From positions 1 to 38,382 of the forward strand of contig VEQT01000022.1 of the NCBI GenBank assembly GCA_018883065.1: a stretch of 38,382 nt of DNA, read 5' to 3'. The notes below the pieces were generated by a model that was not told where the DNA came from, did no database searches, and was given only the letters and a program-made list of their open reading frames with translations. Below are positions 1 to 7,675 of this stretch, piece by piece; position 1 is the first letter of the stretch; every line of letters starts with the position of its first letter. This DNA comes from Flavobacterium sp. (GTDB lineage: Bacteria > Bacteroidota > Bacteroidia > Flavobacteriales > Flavobacteriaceae). The position numbers and the translations under genes are program-made.

Positions 1-17
1 GAGTCAATCCTTTTTTT

Positions 18-32
18 CAAAGCGGAGCTTTG
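18..32. repeat. Short perfect hairpin at left edge
   Basis: CAAAGC and GCTTTG form a six-base-pair stem around a three-base loop. The ten-base word GAGTCAATCC occurs on both sides, at 1-10 and 45-54. This looks like part of a small intergenic repeat whose remainder lies outside the window. No function is assigned. Confidence 0.4.
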
Positions 33-60
33 TAGGGATGGACGGAGTCAATCCATAAAA

Positions 61-88
61 AAACAACCGAGAATAGGTTGTTTTTTTT
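61..88. terminator. Bidirectional intrinsic terminator
   Basis: AAACAACC (61-68) pairs with GGTTGTTT (76-83) around a seven-base loop. T residues follow on the right and A residues precede on the left, so it can stop transcription from either side. It lies just past the stop codon of the minus-strand gene ending at 107. Confidence 0.8.
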
Positions 89-106
89 ATTTATGTTTAA
101 TTATTT

Positions 107-928
107 TTAATTCACAAACTTAAACGAAAATCGACTTCCCTGGCTTTGGACAACTACCACGTAAGTTCCTGCAGCCAATTCGGGTAACGTAACGGTTACT
201 TTTGTCAATCCAATTGTTTTCGAATAAATTGATTTACCTGTTAAATCAAACAATTGTATTTGATCTAAAATTGTACTATTTGTCAATTCCAAATTCGAAG
301 TTTCTGAATCAAAATAATACGTAAAATCAGCAAAAGTAAAATGGGCAGTAGCCAACGCACTCAAGGTTACCGTAACCGGAATGCGCTCTTTACTTTCAAT
401 TCCGTTGACAGTTTGGGTAGCATAGTAGGTTGATCCATTTACCAAGGGGGTAGTTGCCGGCAATGGCAGTTCGTTTACTGATCTACCCGCAGATGGATTT
501 GCATACCAAAGAACATCTTGGCCTGTAACCACCAAATTGGCTATAGTAGAATTAAACGGAAGTGTTTGTGTTAAGGGAGCAACTGGCGGAACCGGTGTAA
601 TAGTAACCATACAAATTGCCGTACTACACAAAACTGAACCTGGGATACAAACGGTATAGGTTATTGTAAAAATCATTGGTTCAAGATTTGCAACTATAGC
701 AACATCTCCGTTTGTGCTTAGGGTTATTACACCACTCGAAATGGGATTTGTAATGACAATTGACGGATTAGAGAGGTTATCGTTTGACAACACATTTCCA
801 ACCACCATTGGAAAAGCAGAAGCCGTTACAGTAAATTGATCATCAACCGCTAAAAATTGAGCCCGAAGTGCTTGCGAAGACCCAACAAAAAACACCAAAA
901 TCAGTGCAACTAAATTAATTTTTTTCAT
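107..928 (-). CDS. Small secreted Ig-like protein with T9SS type A sorting domain
   Basis: The 273-residue protein starts with a Sec signal peptide (residues 1-24, ending LRAQ). Residues about 27-110 resemble the cadherin/Ig-like modules of Bacteroidota surface adhesins (pattern VDDQFTV, GNVLSNDNL, ending with paired cysteines). Residues about 118-190 resemble an Ig-like module (WYANPSAG, then YYATQTVNG). The last 70 residues or so are a type IX secretion sorting domain (IQLFDLTGKSIYS, AGTYVVVV, KFVN end). It is therefore probably exported across the outer membrane by T9SS and either released or surface-attached. Such modules usually occur in long tandem arrays; here there is one of each. The gene is alone, diverges from the carotenoid operon and ends at a hairpin terminator. 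Its ligand or role cannot be told from the sequence. Confidence 0.85.
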   Translation of the reverse strand: MKKINLVALILVFFVGSSQALRAQFLAVDDQFTVTASAFPMVVGNVLSNDNLSNPSIVITNPISSGVITLSTNGDVAIVANLEPMIFTITYTVCIPGSVLCSTAICMVTITPVPPVAPLTQTLPFNSTIANLVVTGQDVLWYANPSAGRSVNELPLPATTPLVNGSTYYATQTVNGIESKERIPVTVTLSALATAHFTFADFTYYFDSETSNLELTNSTILDQIQLFDLTGKSIYSKTIGLTKVTVTLPELAAGTYVVVVQSQGSRFSFKFVN

Positions 929-950
929 AAATAATATCGCTTAATGGAGC

Positions 951-958
951 CAAATGTA
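951..958 (-). promoter_or_regulatory. Putative -7 box for the T9SS gene
   Basis: On the minus strand this reads TACATTTG, a perfect match to the Bacteroidota -7 consensus TAnnTTTG, 23 bases before the ATG at 928. I see no clear TTG at the -33 position. It overlaps the palindrome TGTACA at 955-960. Confidence 0.5.
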
Positions 959-1019
959 CAAAATTGAAAAAATAATGAAATCACATTAAAATAAATTTCG
1001 GTACAAAAAATATTATACC

Positions 1020-1027
1020 TACTTTTG
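1020..1027 (+). promoter_or_regulatory. Putative -7 box of the carotenoid operon
   Basis: TACTTTTG matches TAnnTTTG exactly and ends 21 bases before the ATG of the MerR-type gene, which implies a very short leader. No good -33 TTG is visible, as might be expected of a regulated promoter. GTACAAAA occurs at 956-963 and again at 1001-1008; the second copy lies where a regulator could block RNA polymerase. Confidence 0.55.
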
Positions 1028-1048
1028 TTTAACTTTTTTAAATAAAAA

Positions 1049-1945
1049 ATGAACAACATAAAAAACGTATTTAGTATAAAGGACCTAGAAAACTTATCTG
1101 GTATAAAAGCCCATACCATTCGTATTTGGGAAAAAAGATATGCAGTATTAGAACCTATGCGAACTGATACAAACATTCGTTTGTATGATTTGGCTAGTTT
1201 ACAAAAGTTACTAAACATTACTTTGCTTCACAATCACGGCTATAAAATCTCTAAAATATCCAAGTTTCCACCTGAGAAGATTCCGGAACTAGTTAATGAA
1301 ATTATATCTACTAAAAGTGCAAAAAATCACGCCATAAGCTCGTTTAAGATGGCCATGATGAATTTTGATCAAACGCTTTTCTTCAACACCTACAACAAAC
1401 TTCTTTCAGAAAAATCATTTCGTGAAGTGTTTTACGAAGTATTTATTCCGTTGATGAGTGAATTGGGATTATTGTGGCAAACTGACACCATTACACCGGC
1501 ACACGAGCATTTTATAAGCTACCTCATCAAGCAAAAATTACTGATCAATACTGAAAAAGTTCAAGTTGTTCAACCCACACGAACTGATAAAGTATTTGTT
1601 TTATACTTGCCTATGAATGAAGTGCATGAACTGGGTATAATGTACTTGAATTATGAAATTTTGGCAGCAGGATATAAAACAATTTATTTGGGTGAAAGTG
1701 TACCTACTTCCAGTTTAAAAGACGTGAAAAAATACTTCGACAACATTGTATTTGTATCTTACATGACTGTACAACCAGACAAAGAAAAAATCAACGAATA
1801 CATCGAAGACATCAAAACCGAATTGCTCGATGACACAACTGAATTGTGGTGCATGGGTAGAATGACCGAACACATAGATCCGGGTTTGTACTCCAATTCC
1901 ATCAAGAAATTCGAGTCTATTTTTGATATGGTAAACGAATTGTAA
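1049..1945 (+). CDS. CarH/LitR-like MerR regulator with cobalamin-binding domain
   Basis: The 298-residue protein has a MerR-type winged helix at residues about 8-75 (SGIKAHTIRIWEKRY). A four-helix cobalamin-cap domain spans about 95-170 and a Rossmann-like B12-binding domain about 180-298. The signature of the CarH family is intact: W143, nine residues, then E153-H154 (Wx9EH). The cobalamin lower-ligand motif ExHxxG is present as E191, H193, G196. In CarH proteins adenosylcobalamin drives dark tetramer formation and repression, and light breaks the Co-C bond and releases DNA. Being first in the crt operon, with crtI starting two bases after its stop, it probably represses its own operon. The residue after the tryptophan is Gln144, where Thermus CarH has the His that becomes the second cobalt ligand after light, so photochemistry may differ. 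B12-independent action, as with CarA, is also possible. Confidence 0.88.
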   Translation: MNNIKNVFSIKDLENLSGIKAHTIRIWEKRYAVLEPMRTDTNIRLYDLASLQKLLNITLLHNHGYKISKISKFPPEKIPELVNEIISTKSAKNHAISSFKMAMMNFDQTLFFNTYNKLLSEKSFREVFYEVFIPLMSELGLLWQTDTITPAHEHFISYLIKQKLLINTEKVQVVQPTRTDKVFVLYLPMNEVHELGIMYLNYEILAAGYKTIYLGESVPTSSLKDVKKYFDNIVFVSYMTVQPDKEKINEYIEDIKTELLDDTTELWCMGRMTEHIDPGLYSNSIKKFESIFDMVNEL

Positions 1946-1947
1946 AC

Positions 1948-3408
1948 ATGGGAAAAAAAATAGCCATAATTGGATCTGGATTTTCTGCCTTAGCGGCCTC
2001 CTGCTACCTTGCACAAGCCGGGCATAAAGTAACGATTTACGAAAAAAACCAAACAATAGGCGGAAGAGCTAGACAACTCAAACGCGATGGATTTACATTT
2101 GATATTGGCCCAACCTGGTACTGGATGCCCGATGTTTTTGAACGTTTCTTTGCCGACTTCGGAAAAAAACCAAGTGATTATTACAGTTTAGAAAAACTGG
2201 GGCCTGCGTACCAAGTATATTTTGGCGTGCACGATTTTGTAACCATTGCCGACAACCTAGATGAAATCTGCGTAACCTTTGAATCGATTGAAAAAGGAGC
2301 TGGTGCAAAATTGCAAAAGTTCATGGCCGAGGCCAAATCAAATTACGACATTGCCATAAAAGACTTGGTGTACAATCCCGGTGTTTCTCCAATGGAGTTG
2401 GTTACGCTTGAGACAGCAAAAAAAGTAGGTCAATTTTTCAGCAACATTCGCAGAGATGTACGCAAACAGTTTAAAAATACCAAGTTAATTCAAATATTAG
2501 AATTTCCCGTGCTTTTTTTGGGAGCTAAACCATCAGACACTCCTTCCTTTTACAGCTTTATGAATTACGCCGATTTTGGACTCGGCACATGGCATCCCAA
2601 AAACGGCATGTACAGCGTGATTTTGGCTATAGAATCGCTAGCTAAATCATTGGGCGTAACTATCGAAACCAATTCAAATGTGTCAAAAATAGTAGTTACA
2701 AATAAAACAGCTACTGGGCTTATTGTGAATGGTCAACCCATTTTGGCCGATGTAGTTTTAAGCGGAGCCGACTACCATCATTCGGAGAGCTTATTAGATG
2801 AACAACACCGAGCCTACAGTGAAAAGTTTTGGTCTAATCAAACCTTTGCGCCTTCCTCCTTATTATTCTATGTGGGTATTGATAAAAAAGTAATCAATGT
2901 AGAGCATCATTCCTTGTTTTTTGATGTAGATTTTGACGCACATGCACACAGCATTTATGACGATCCAAAATGGCCTGAAAATCCACTTTTTTATGCGAGT
3001 TTCCCCTCAAAAACAGATGCTAATTCGGCTCCAGAAGGAAAAGAAGCTGCTATATTTTTAATTCCTTTAGCACCCGGAATTGAAGACACTGAAGCTATTC
3101 GTGAAACGTATTTTGAAAAAATAATTACGCGATTAGAATTACTTACGGGTCAGGAATTGAAAAATAACATTATCTTTAAAAACTCATTTTGCGTAAATGA
3201 TTTTATAAATGATTACAATTCCTATAAAGGAAATGCCTATGGTTTAGCCAACACGTTGTTACAAACAGCCTTTTTAAGGCCTAAACTCAAAAGCAAAAAA
3301 GTACAACATTTATATTTCACAGGTCAATTAACAGTGCCTGGCCCTGGAGTGCCTCCTGCCCTAATTTCTGGTAAATTAGTTGCAGAATTGATTGAAAAAA
3401 TTTGTTGA
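1948..3408 (+). CDS. crtI: Phytoene desaturase (FAD-dependent)
   Basis: This 486-residue CrtI-type enzyme introduces double bonds into colourless phytoene to give neurosporene or lycopene, probably at the membrane. Residues 5-35 hold the dinucleotide-binding fold (IIGSGFSALAAS, then E33 and IGGRAR). The C-terminal region carries the family's FAD/substrate motif (FTGQLTVPGPGVPPALISGK). Length is normal for the bacterial family. The ATG is two bases after the regulator's stop codon, and the downstream crtB ATG is 23 bases beyond its own stop, so all are probably one transcript. The number of desaturation steps cannot be read from the sequence; four steps to lycopene are usual in flavobacteria. 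Confidence 0.95.
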   Translation: MGKKIAIIGSGFSALAASCYLAQAGHKVTIYEKNQTIGGRARQLKRDGFTFDIGPTWYWMPDVFERFFADFGKKPSDYYSLEKLGPAYQVYFGVHDFVTIADNLDEICVTFESIEKGAGAKLQKFMAEAKSNYDIAIKDLVYNPGVSPMELVTLETAKKVGQFFSNIRRDVRKQFKNTKLIQILEFPVLFLGAKPSDTPSFYSFMNYADFGLGTWHPKNGMYSVILAIESLAKSLGVTIETNSNVSKIVVTNKTATGLIVNGQPILADVVLSGADYHHSESLLDEQHRAYSEKFWSNQTFAPSSLLFYVGIDKKVINVEHHSLFFDVDFDAHAHSIYDDPKWPENPLFYASFPSKTDANSAPEGKEAAIFLIPLAPGIEDTEAIRETYFEKIITRLELLTGQELKNNIIFKNSFCVNDFINDYNSYKGNAYGLANTLLQTAFLRPKLKSKKVQHLYFTGQLTVPGPGVPPALISGKLVAELIEKIC

Positions 3409-3431
3409 ATTAATTGTTGCCTTTTCGTCCT

Positions 3432-4271
3432 ATGAAATCCATTTTTGATTCCCTCTCATTTGAATGTAGCAAAAGAGTTACCCAAACGTATAGTACCTCA
3501 TTTTCCACTGCGGTAAAAATGTTGGCACCCAGCATTCGACAAGATATATACAATATCTATGGATTTGTTCGCTTTGCCGATGAAATTGTGGACAGTTTTC
3601 ATAACTACCCCAAATCCGTTTTATTTGATTTATTTGAAACCGATTTGGCCAATGCATTAACTCATCGAATTAGTTTAAATCCCATCTTAAATGCGTTTCA
3701 GCACACCGTACATACCTACAATATTCCGCAAGATTTGATTGATGCATTCATGAAAAGCATGAAGTTGGACTTGTCCAAATCAGTATATGAAACCGAACAA
3801 GAATACCAAGAATACATTTACGGATCAGCCGATGTAGTTGGTTTAATGTGTTTAAAAGTGTTTGTAAAAGGAGACGTAGCCGCATATGATCAATTAAAAG
3901 CCAGTGCCATGCGTTTGGGATCGGCCTTTCAAAAAGTAAATTTCTTGCGCGATTTAAAAGATGACCACGAGGTACTTAGTAGAACCTATTTCCCCAATAC
4001 CGATTTAAATCGACTTGATGAACAAGCCAAAGCAAAAATTATCCAAGAAATTGAAGCCGATTTTGCTGCAGGCTATGAAGGCATTGTTCAATTGCCATTT
4101 GAAGCAAAATTTGGTGTCTATACTGCCTTTATTTATTACAAAAAATTACTCCATAAACTAAGCAAAACACCGTCTGCCGAAATTAAAAACACCCGTATTC
4201 GTGTATCGGATTACCAAAAAATTGGCTTGTTTGCGCGTTGTTATTTTACCTACAAATTAAACATCATATAA
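3432..4271 (+). CDS. crtB: Phytoene synthase
   Basis: This 279-residue trans-isoprenyl diphosphate synthase condenses two geranylgeranyl diphosphates into phytoene, the first committed carotenoid step. Both Asp-rich Mg-diphosphate sites are present: D50-E-I-V-D54 and D174-L-K-D-D178 (within NFLRDLKDD). The reading frame is open from a TTG at 3414, but the ATG at 3432 gives the usual family N-terminus (MKSIFDSLSF), so that start is preferred. The stop is three bases before crtZ. Context and motifs make squalene synthase unlikely. Confidence 0.94.
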   Translation: MKSIFDSLSFECSKRVTQTYSTSFSTAVKMLAPSIRQDIYNIYGFVRFADEIVDSFHNYPKSVLFDLFETDLANALTHRISLNPILNAFQHTVHTYNIPQDLIDAFMKSMKLDLSKSVYETEQEYQEYIYGSADVVGLMCLKVFVKGDVAAYDQLKASAMRLGSAFQKVNFLRDLKDDHEVLSRTYFPNTDLNRLDEQAKAKIIQEIEADFAAGYEGIVQLPFEAKFGVYTAFIYYKKLLHKLSKTPSAEIKNTRIRVSDYQKIGLFARCYFTYKLNII

Positions 4272-4274
4272 TCT

Positions 4275-4718
4275 ATGTTACTTTATATTTTCGTTTTTAT
4301 CGCCACTTTTTGCGGAATGGAATTCATGGCTTGGTTTAGCCACAAGTACATCATGCATGGTTTTTTATGGGTATTGCATGCCGATCACCACAAAAAAGAT
4401 CACGATTCGTGGTTTGAGCGTAACGATGCCTTTTTTATTTTTTATGCGGTGGTGAGTATGGGATTTTTTGTGTTATGGCAACAAAACATATTGGCTGTTG
4501 GTTTGGCCATTGGTTTGGGAATTTTTGCCTACGGATGGACCTATTTTTTAGTACACGATATTTTCATTCACCAGCGATTCAAACTATTCCGAAACGCGAA
4601 TGGAAAATACGCTAAGGCTGTACGAAGAGCCCACAAAATGCACCACAAGCACGTGGGAAAAGAACACGGTGAATGTTTTGGAATGCTTTGGGTACCAATG
4701 AAGTACTTTAAAAACTAA
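4275..4718 (+). CDS. crtZ: Beta-carotene hydroxylase (fatty acid hydroxylase superfamily)
   Basis: The 147-residue integral membrane di-iron enzyme carries the histidine clusters of the family: H23/H28 (HKYIMH), H35/H38/H39 (HADHH), H94/H99 and H120/H123/H124 (HKMHH). Hydrophobic segments lie at about 1-20, 51-68 and 71-92. It adds 3-hydroxyl groups to beta-ionone rings, giving zeaxanthin from beta-carotene. It needs a cyclised substrate, yet no crtY lycopene cyclase is present in this window, so the cyclase must be elsewhere. It is the last gene of the operon; its stop codon is two bases from the converging DUF4252 gene. Confidence 0.93.
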   Translation: MLLYIFVFIATFCGMEFMAWFSHKYIMHGFLWVLHADHHKKDHDSWFERNDAFFIFYAVVSMGFFVLWQQNILAVGLAIGLGIFAYGWTYFLVHDIFIHQRFKLFRNANGKYAKAVRRAHKMHHKHVGKEHGECFGMLWVPMKYFKN

Positions 4719-4720
4719 GC

Positions 4721-5251
4721 TTATTTTTTGATACCCTTAACCGCTTTTTGAATCGACTCTTTTCCGGTCAATTTTAAGCGTTCACTCAAAAAAGCAATTT
4801 CATTGATGTCAATTGTTCCGCGAAGGGAAAACAAGATGGTTTCTTCAGCAGTAGAACCATCAACAAACAACAAAATTTCGCTAAGTAGCATTTCATTTTC
4901 TCCTGGCTTGGTATAGAAGAAAATTTGTTTTCCATTGTCAGAAATCCGACTCTTTTCGGTCATTTTTTCCGCTACAACAAGTTGATTTACCACTGACTTC
5001 ATTTCTGAGGCGGTGTGTTTATCCGGAGTGGAATAAAACGTAAGCTGAGATAATTTAGTAATCATAGCCAAGTAACGAGCCGCTTCTTTATCAGAGTCGT
5101 CCATTTTGACTTTGGCCATCAATTCAAACATTTTTTGATTGACTACAACCGATTTTACCTGATCCATTCCCTCAAAGTCTGCCAATTTCTTTTGAGCAAA
5201 TCCACATAAACTTACGCTCATTGCTACCAATACTATTCCAATTTTTTTCAT
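4721..5251 (-). CDS. DUF4252 exported protein
   Basis: The 176-residue protein has a Sec signal peptide (residues 1-19, ending GFAQ). The body resembles the DUF4252 family, common in Bacteroidota (runs such as AMITKLSQLTFYSTPD and LFSLRGTIDINEIAFLS). The cysteine in the signal is not in a proper lipobox (SLC), so cleavage by signal peptidase I is more likely than lipidation. Function is unknown. It is transcribed against the crt operon with no terminator between the two, so the two transcripts may overlap at their 3' ends. Confidence 0.75.
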   Translation of the reverse strand: MKKIGIVLVAMSVSLCGFAQKKLADFEGMDQVKSVVVNQKMFELMAKVKMDDSDKEAARYLAMITKLSQLTFYSTPDKHTASEMKSVVNQLVVAEKMTEKSRISDNGKQIFFYTKPGENEMLLSEILLFVDGSTAEETILFSLRGTIDINEIAFLSERLKLTGKESIQKAVKGIKK

Positions 5252-5374
5252 AACTACCTACGTTCTATTTACTAAAACAAAATACATTAATGGTCAAGCG
5301 AAAATAAGGCATATTTGTGAAGTTAACAGGCCTTAACAGCATTTTAATAAATTGGTGCAGGTGCAAAAAATAGA

Positions 5375-7309
5375 TTAAAATAAAACATTGATTCCTACTT
5401 TGAAGTTTCTTCCTCTAGCATTATAGCCAATTACCTCTTGAAAATCCTCATTTAGCACATTGGTAATTGAACCAAAAACATAAAAACGTTTGGGTGTAAT
5501 TTCCCAAGTAGTCGTGGCATTCAAAAGTCGGTATGAAGGGAGCATAACCTGAACAGTTTCAAAGGTAGTGGCGTCAAAATAGGCGTCTGCTCTTTGGTTT
5601 ACGAACTGATATGTCAACCCTATACTTCCTTTTTTGTACTCGTAAAACACATCCCAATTTACTTTGTGTTTGGGGATTAAGCGGTTGAGTTCTTCGGGCA
5701 CCTGTGTAAAGGTGTAATTTACACTTGTATTCCATCGGGAAGAAATTAGATAACGCGAACTTGCCTCAAACCCCTGAGCGTAATAGGTTCCTTGCCGATT
5801 GATATAAAATGACTCAAAGGTGTCAGGATTGTAGTAAAAGTCAATTGCATTGTTTTCTTCACGGTAAAAAAAGATGGATTTAAAGGTAATTTTTGGTTCT
5901 GTTAAACGCGTTTCAAATCCAAATTCAGTAGTAGCGTATCGTTCGGGGGTAAGCTTCAAATTTCCATAGGGTCCGTACAATTGATACAAGCTTGGCGTTA
6001 TATATGCGGTACTATGCGAAGCCAATAGTTTGAGCGGAAATGTAGTAAACACATAACTAGGATTCACATTAAAAACAGCTTGATTGCCATAAGCACTGTG
6101 CGTATTTAATCGGGTTCCGGCATTGATATTTAACCCAAAATCAGCATTATAAACTACAGTAGCATAAGGATCGACTATAACAAATTTAGAATCTTCAGGC
6201 TGTACATCGGTGTAAGGATCTTTTTGCCCCATATCTAAAAACTGGTATTGAACACCTGACACAACAAACAATTGATTGGATATTTTATGCTTAGCAAACA
6301 AATCAAACGAGGCAGATCTACCTAAATATATTTCTTCATCTGTAGTAGACATGGTATTGGTTCTTAAGATGGTTCTTTCAATTGAACTAACTCCCGCATT
6401 AAGTGCAAATTCCCCAAATGAATTGGTATACATTGACTCCAAACTAATGCGGTATTGCTCAGAAAAACTGGTATTATTTAGGTCGTCGGCATTGGCAATA
6501 ATCCCGTCAAACGAATTGTCAAAACTACTTTTGATGCGGTCATAATTACCAAAGAGTGAAAACCGTAGGCGTTCAGATGCGTTAAAACCTACCTTTTGTC
6601 TAATATTCCATCTCGAAAACACATCGGCTTCGGTTTGAGTACCCGCTGCCTCACTCATCCCTCTGGTTTCAGAATTGCTCAGTGCTGTTAAGTAACTTAC
6701 TTTGTTAATCGTCCCGTTTACCGAAACCCCTTGATTAAATTCTTGCCCTGCCAACGTGGCGTTTTGAGCCGTATTTTGGGTGCCAATAGAGGAATTGGCA
6801 TTTCCAGACAAGCGCTTAAGGGAAGATTTTTTTAAGGTAATCGAAATCACTCCAGTAGCTGCTCCAGTGCCGTACAAGGTACTGGAAGCGCCTTTCATTA
6901 CCTCTATTTTTTCGATTTGATCAATAGAAAGCAAACGCAAATCGTATTCTAAATTAATGCCTGAAGCATCCGTAACGGGAATTCCATCAATGTAAATGGC
7001 AGTTTGTCTATTGCGACCACCCCGGATATAAAATCCCAAATTTTTACCCGCAAAGGATTGGTTGCCATTGATTTCAACTCCAGCCAATTGACTCAATAGA
7101 TTGGCCAACGTTTGACCTTGCTTTTTAGCCAAATCTTGTGCGGTAATAATCTCAATTATCTTACCTGATTTTTGACTATTTAAGGCAAATTTGGTGTCTG
7201 AAACGACTACTTCTCTAAGTTTTGTGGACTGCAAACTATCTTGAATTTGCGCTTGCAACAAGGGAATAGCTCCTGTGTATAGACACAAGACTACAATTAA
7301 TTTTTTCAT
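5375..7309 (-). CDS. btuB: BtuB-like TonB-dependent vitamin B12 receptor
   Basis: The 644-residue outer membrane receptor starts with a signal peptide (MKKLIVVL to LLQAQ, about residues 1-21). Next come a TonB-box-like segment (LREVVVSD), a plug domain about 35-150 (LANLLSQLAGVEI, FYIRGGRNRQTAIYIDG, YGTGAATGVISI), and a beta-barrel ending in an aromatic-rich strand (FKVGINVLF). There is no N-terminal carboxypeptidase-like domain. The substrate assignment comes mainly from context: a cobalamin riboswitch in its leader and the divergent btuFCD operon. The frame also opens at a TTG at 7318, but the ATG at 7309 starts the standard MKKL signal peptide. A different corrinoid is possible. Confidence 0.9.
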   Translation of the reverse strand: MKKLIVVLCLYTGAIPLLQAQIQDSLQSTKLREVVVSDTKFALNSQKSGKIIEIITAQDLAKKQGQTLANLLSQLAGVEINGNQSFAGKNLGFYIRGGRNRQTAIYIDGIPVTDASGINLEYDLRLLSIDQIEKIEVMKGASSTLYGTGAATGVISITLKKSSLKRLSGNANSSIGTQNTAQNATLAGQEFNQGVSVNGTINKVSYLTALSNSETRGMSEAAGTQTEADVFSRWNIRQKVGFNASERLRFSLFGNYDRIKSSFDNSFDGIIANADDLNNTSFSEQYRISLESMYTNSFGEFALNAGVSSIERTILRTNTMSTTDEEIYLGRSASFDLFAKHKISNQLFVVSGVQYQFLDMGQKDPYTDVQPEDSKFVIVDPYATVVYNADFGLNINAGTRLNTHSAYGNQAVFNVNPSYVFTTFPLKLLASHSTAYITPSLYQLYGPYGNLKLTPERYATTEFGFETRLTEPKITFKSIFFYREENNAIDFYYNPDTFESFYINRQGTYYAQGFEASSRYLISSRWNTSVNYTFTQVPEELNRLIPKHKVNWDVFYEYKKGSIGLTYQFVNQRADAYFDATTFETVQVMLPSYRLLNATTTWEITPKRFYVFGSITNVLNEDFQEVIGYNARGRNFKVGINVLF

Positions 7310-7368
7310 TGAATTCAATTACTAATTCATGCGATAAAAGGGAGAAAAGCACAGAATTTACCCATACT

Positions 7369-7392
7369 CAAACTTTTTTTCCCGAAAGTTTG
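7369..7392 (-). promoter_or_regulatory. Candidate expression-platform hairpin of the riboswitch
   Basis: CAAACTTT (7369-7376) and AAAGTTTG (7385-7392) form a perfect eight-base-pair stem with an eight-base loop. In the btuB leader it lies between the B12 box and the start codon. It is not followed by a T run in the transcript, so a role in translational control or anti-pairing is more likely than termination. The role is inferred. Confidence 0.45.
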
Positions 7393-7408
7393 TTACTCAT
7401 CAATAAGA

Positions 7409-7629
7409 GGCAGGTCTCCTGGCTTGCGTCTTGTTATCAACCTTCTCATTCGCAGAAGCGAACAATGGCATTGTAGATAATAACAAGCTGATTAGCTTAC
7501 AGTTGCGGGAACAGCTTGGGATTTTTGATAGTTGATTTAGGATTTTTGATTTTTGAAAAATCAACCCTGTAGACACCATACAATCACCCAATTCCCTTTT
7601 AATGCTTTATAAAATATAAAAAGCAACCT
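7409..7629 (-). ncRNA. Cobalamin riboswitch
   Basis: Read on the minus strand, the 3' end carries the B12 box (AAGCCAGGAGACCTGCC at 7425-7409). The core carries the CCCGCAACTGTAAGC segment (about 7510-7496). The 5' part carries AGGTTGC (7629-7623) and GGGAATTGGGTG (about 7594-7583). These are the conserved landmarks of the AdoCbl riboswitch in the expected order. It precedes the BtuB-like receptor, so B12 should lower receptor production. A variable segment around 7519-7567 contains three copies of ATTTTTGA(T) and a GTTGATTT/AAATCAAC stem. The exact aptamer ends are approximate. Confidence 0.95.
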
Positions 7630-7640
7630 AATATTGGCTG

Positions 7641-7648
7641 CAAATATA
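7641..7648 (-). promoter_or_regulatory. Putative -7 box for the riboswitch-btuB transcript
   Basis: On the minus strand this reads TATATTTG, an exact TAnnTTTG match. It sits 11 bases upstream of the first conserved aptamer bases, as expected if transcription starts just before the riboswitch. No exact TTG lies at the usual distance upstream. Confidence 0.65.
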
Positions 7649-7675
7649 CTCGATTGTGTTGCGCTAAAAAAAATA

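Noticed and set aside
955..960. TGTACA palindrome as a definite CarH operator
   Set aside because: The same six bases occur at 13166-13171 and 21544-21549 with no link to carotenoid genes, so the site alone is not strong evidence; kept only as a testable idea.
925..1218. Open frame of 97 codons on the minus strand at the start of the MerR-type gene
   Set aside because: It is antisense to the clear HTH coding region and has no family resemblance; a shadow.
3414..3431. TTG start for crtB
   Set aside because: It adds six residues not seen in the family; the ATG at 3432 gives the usual N-terminus.
7400..7430. TonB receptor as an iron-siderophore receptor
   Set aside because: Neighbouring FecCD-type genes could suggest iron, but the B12 box in the leader is decisive for a corrinoid.
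7400..7591. Open frame of 63 codons on the minus strand before btuB
   Set aside because: It lies wholly inside the cobalamin riboswitch, whose conserved RNA motifs explain the sequence.
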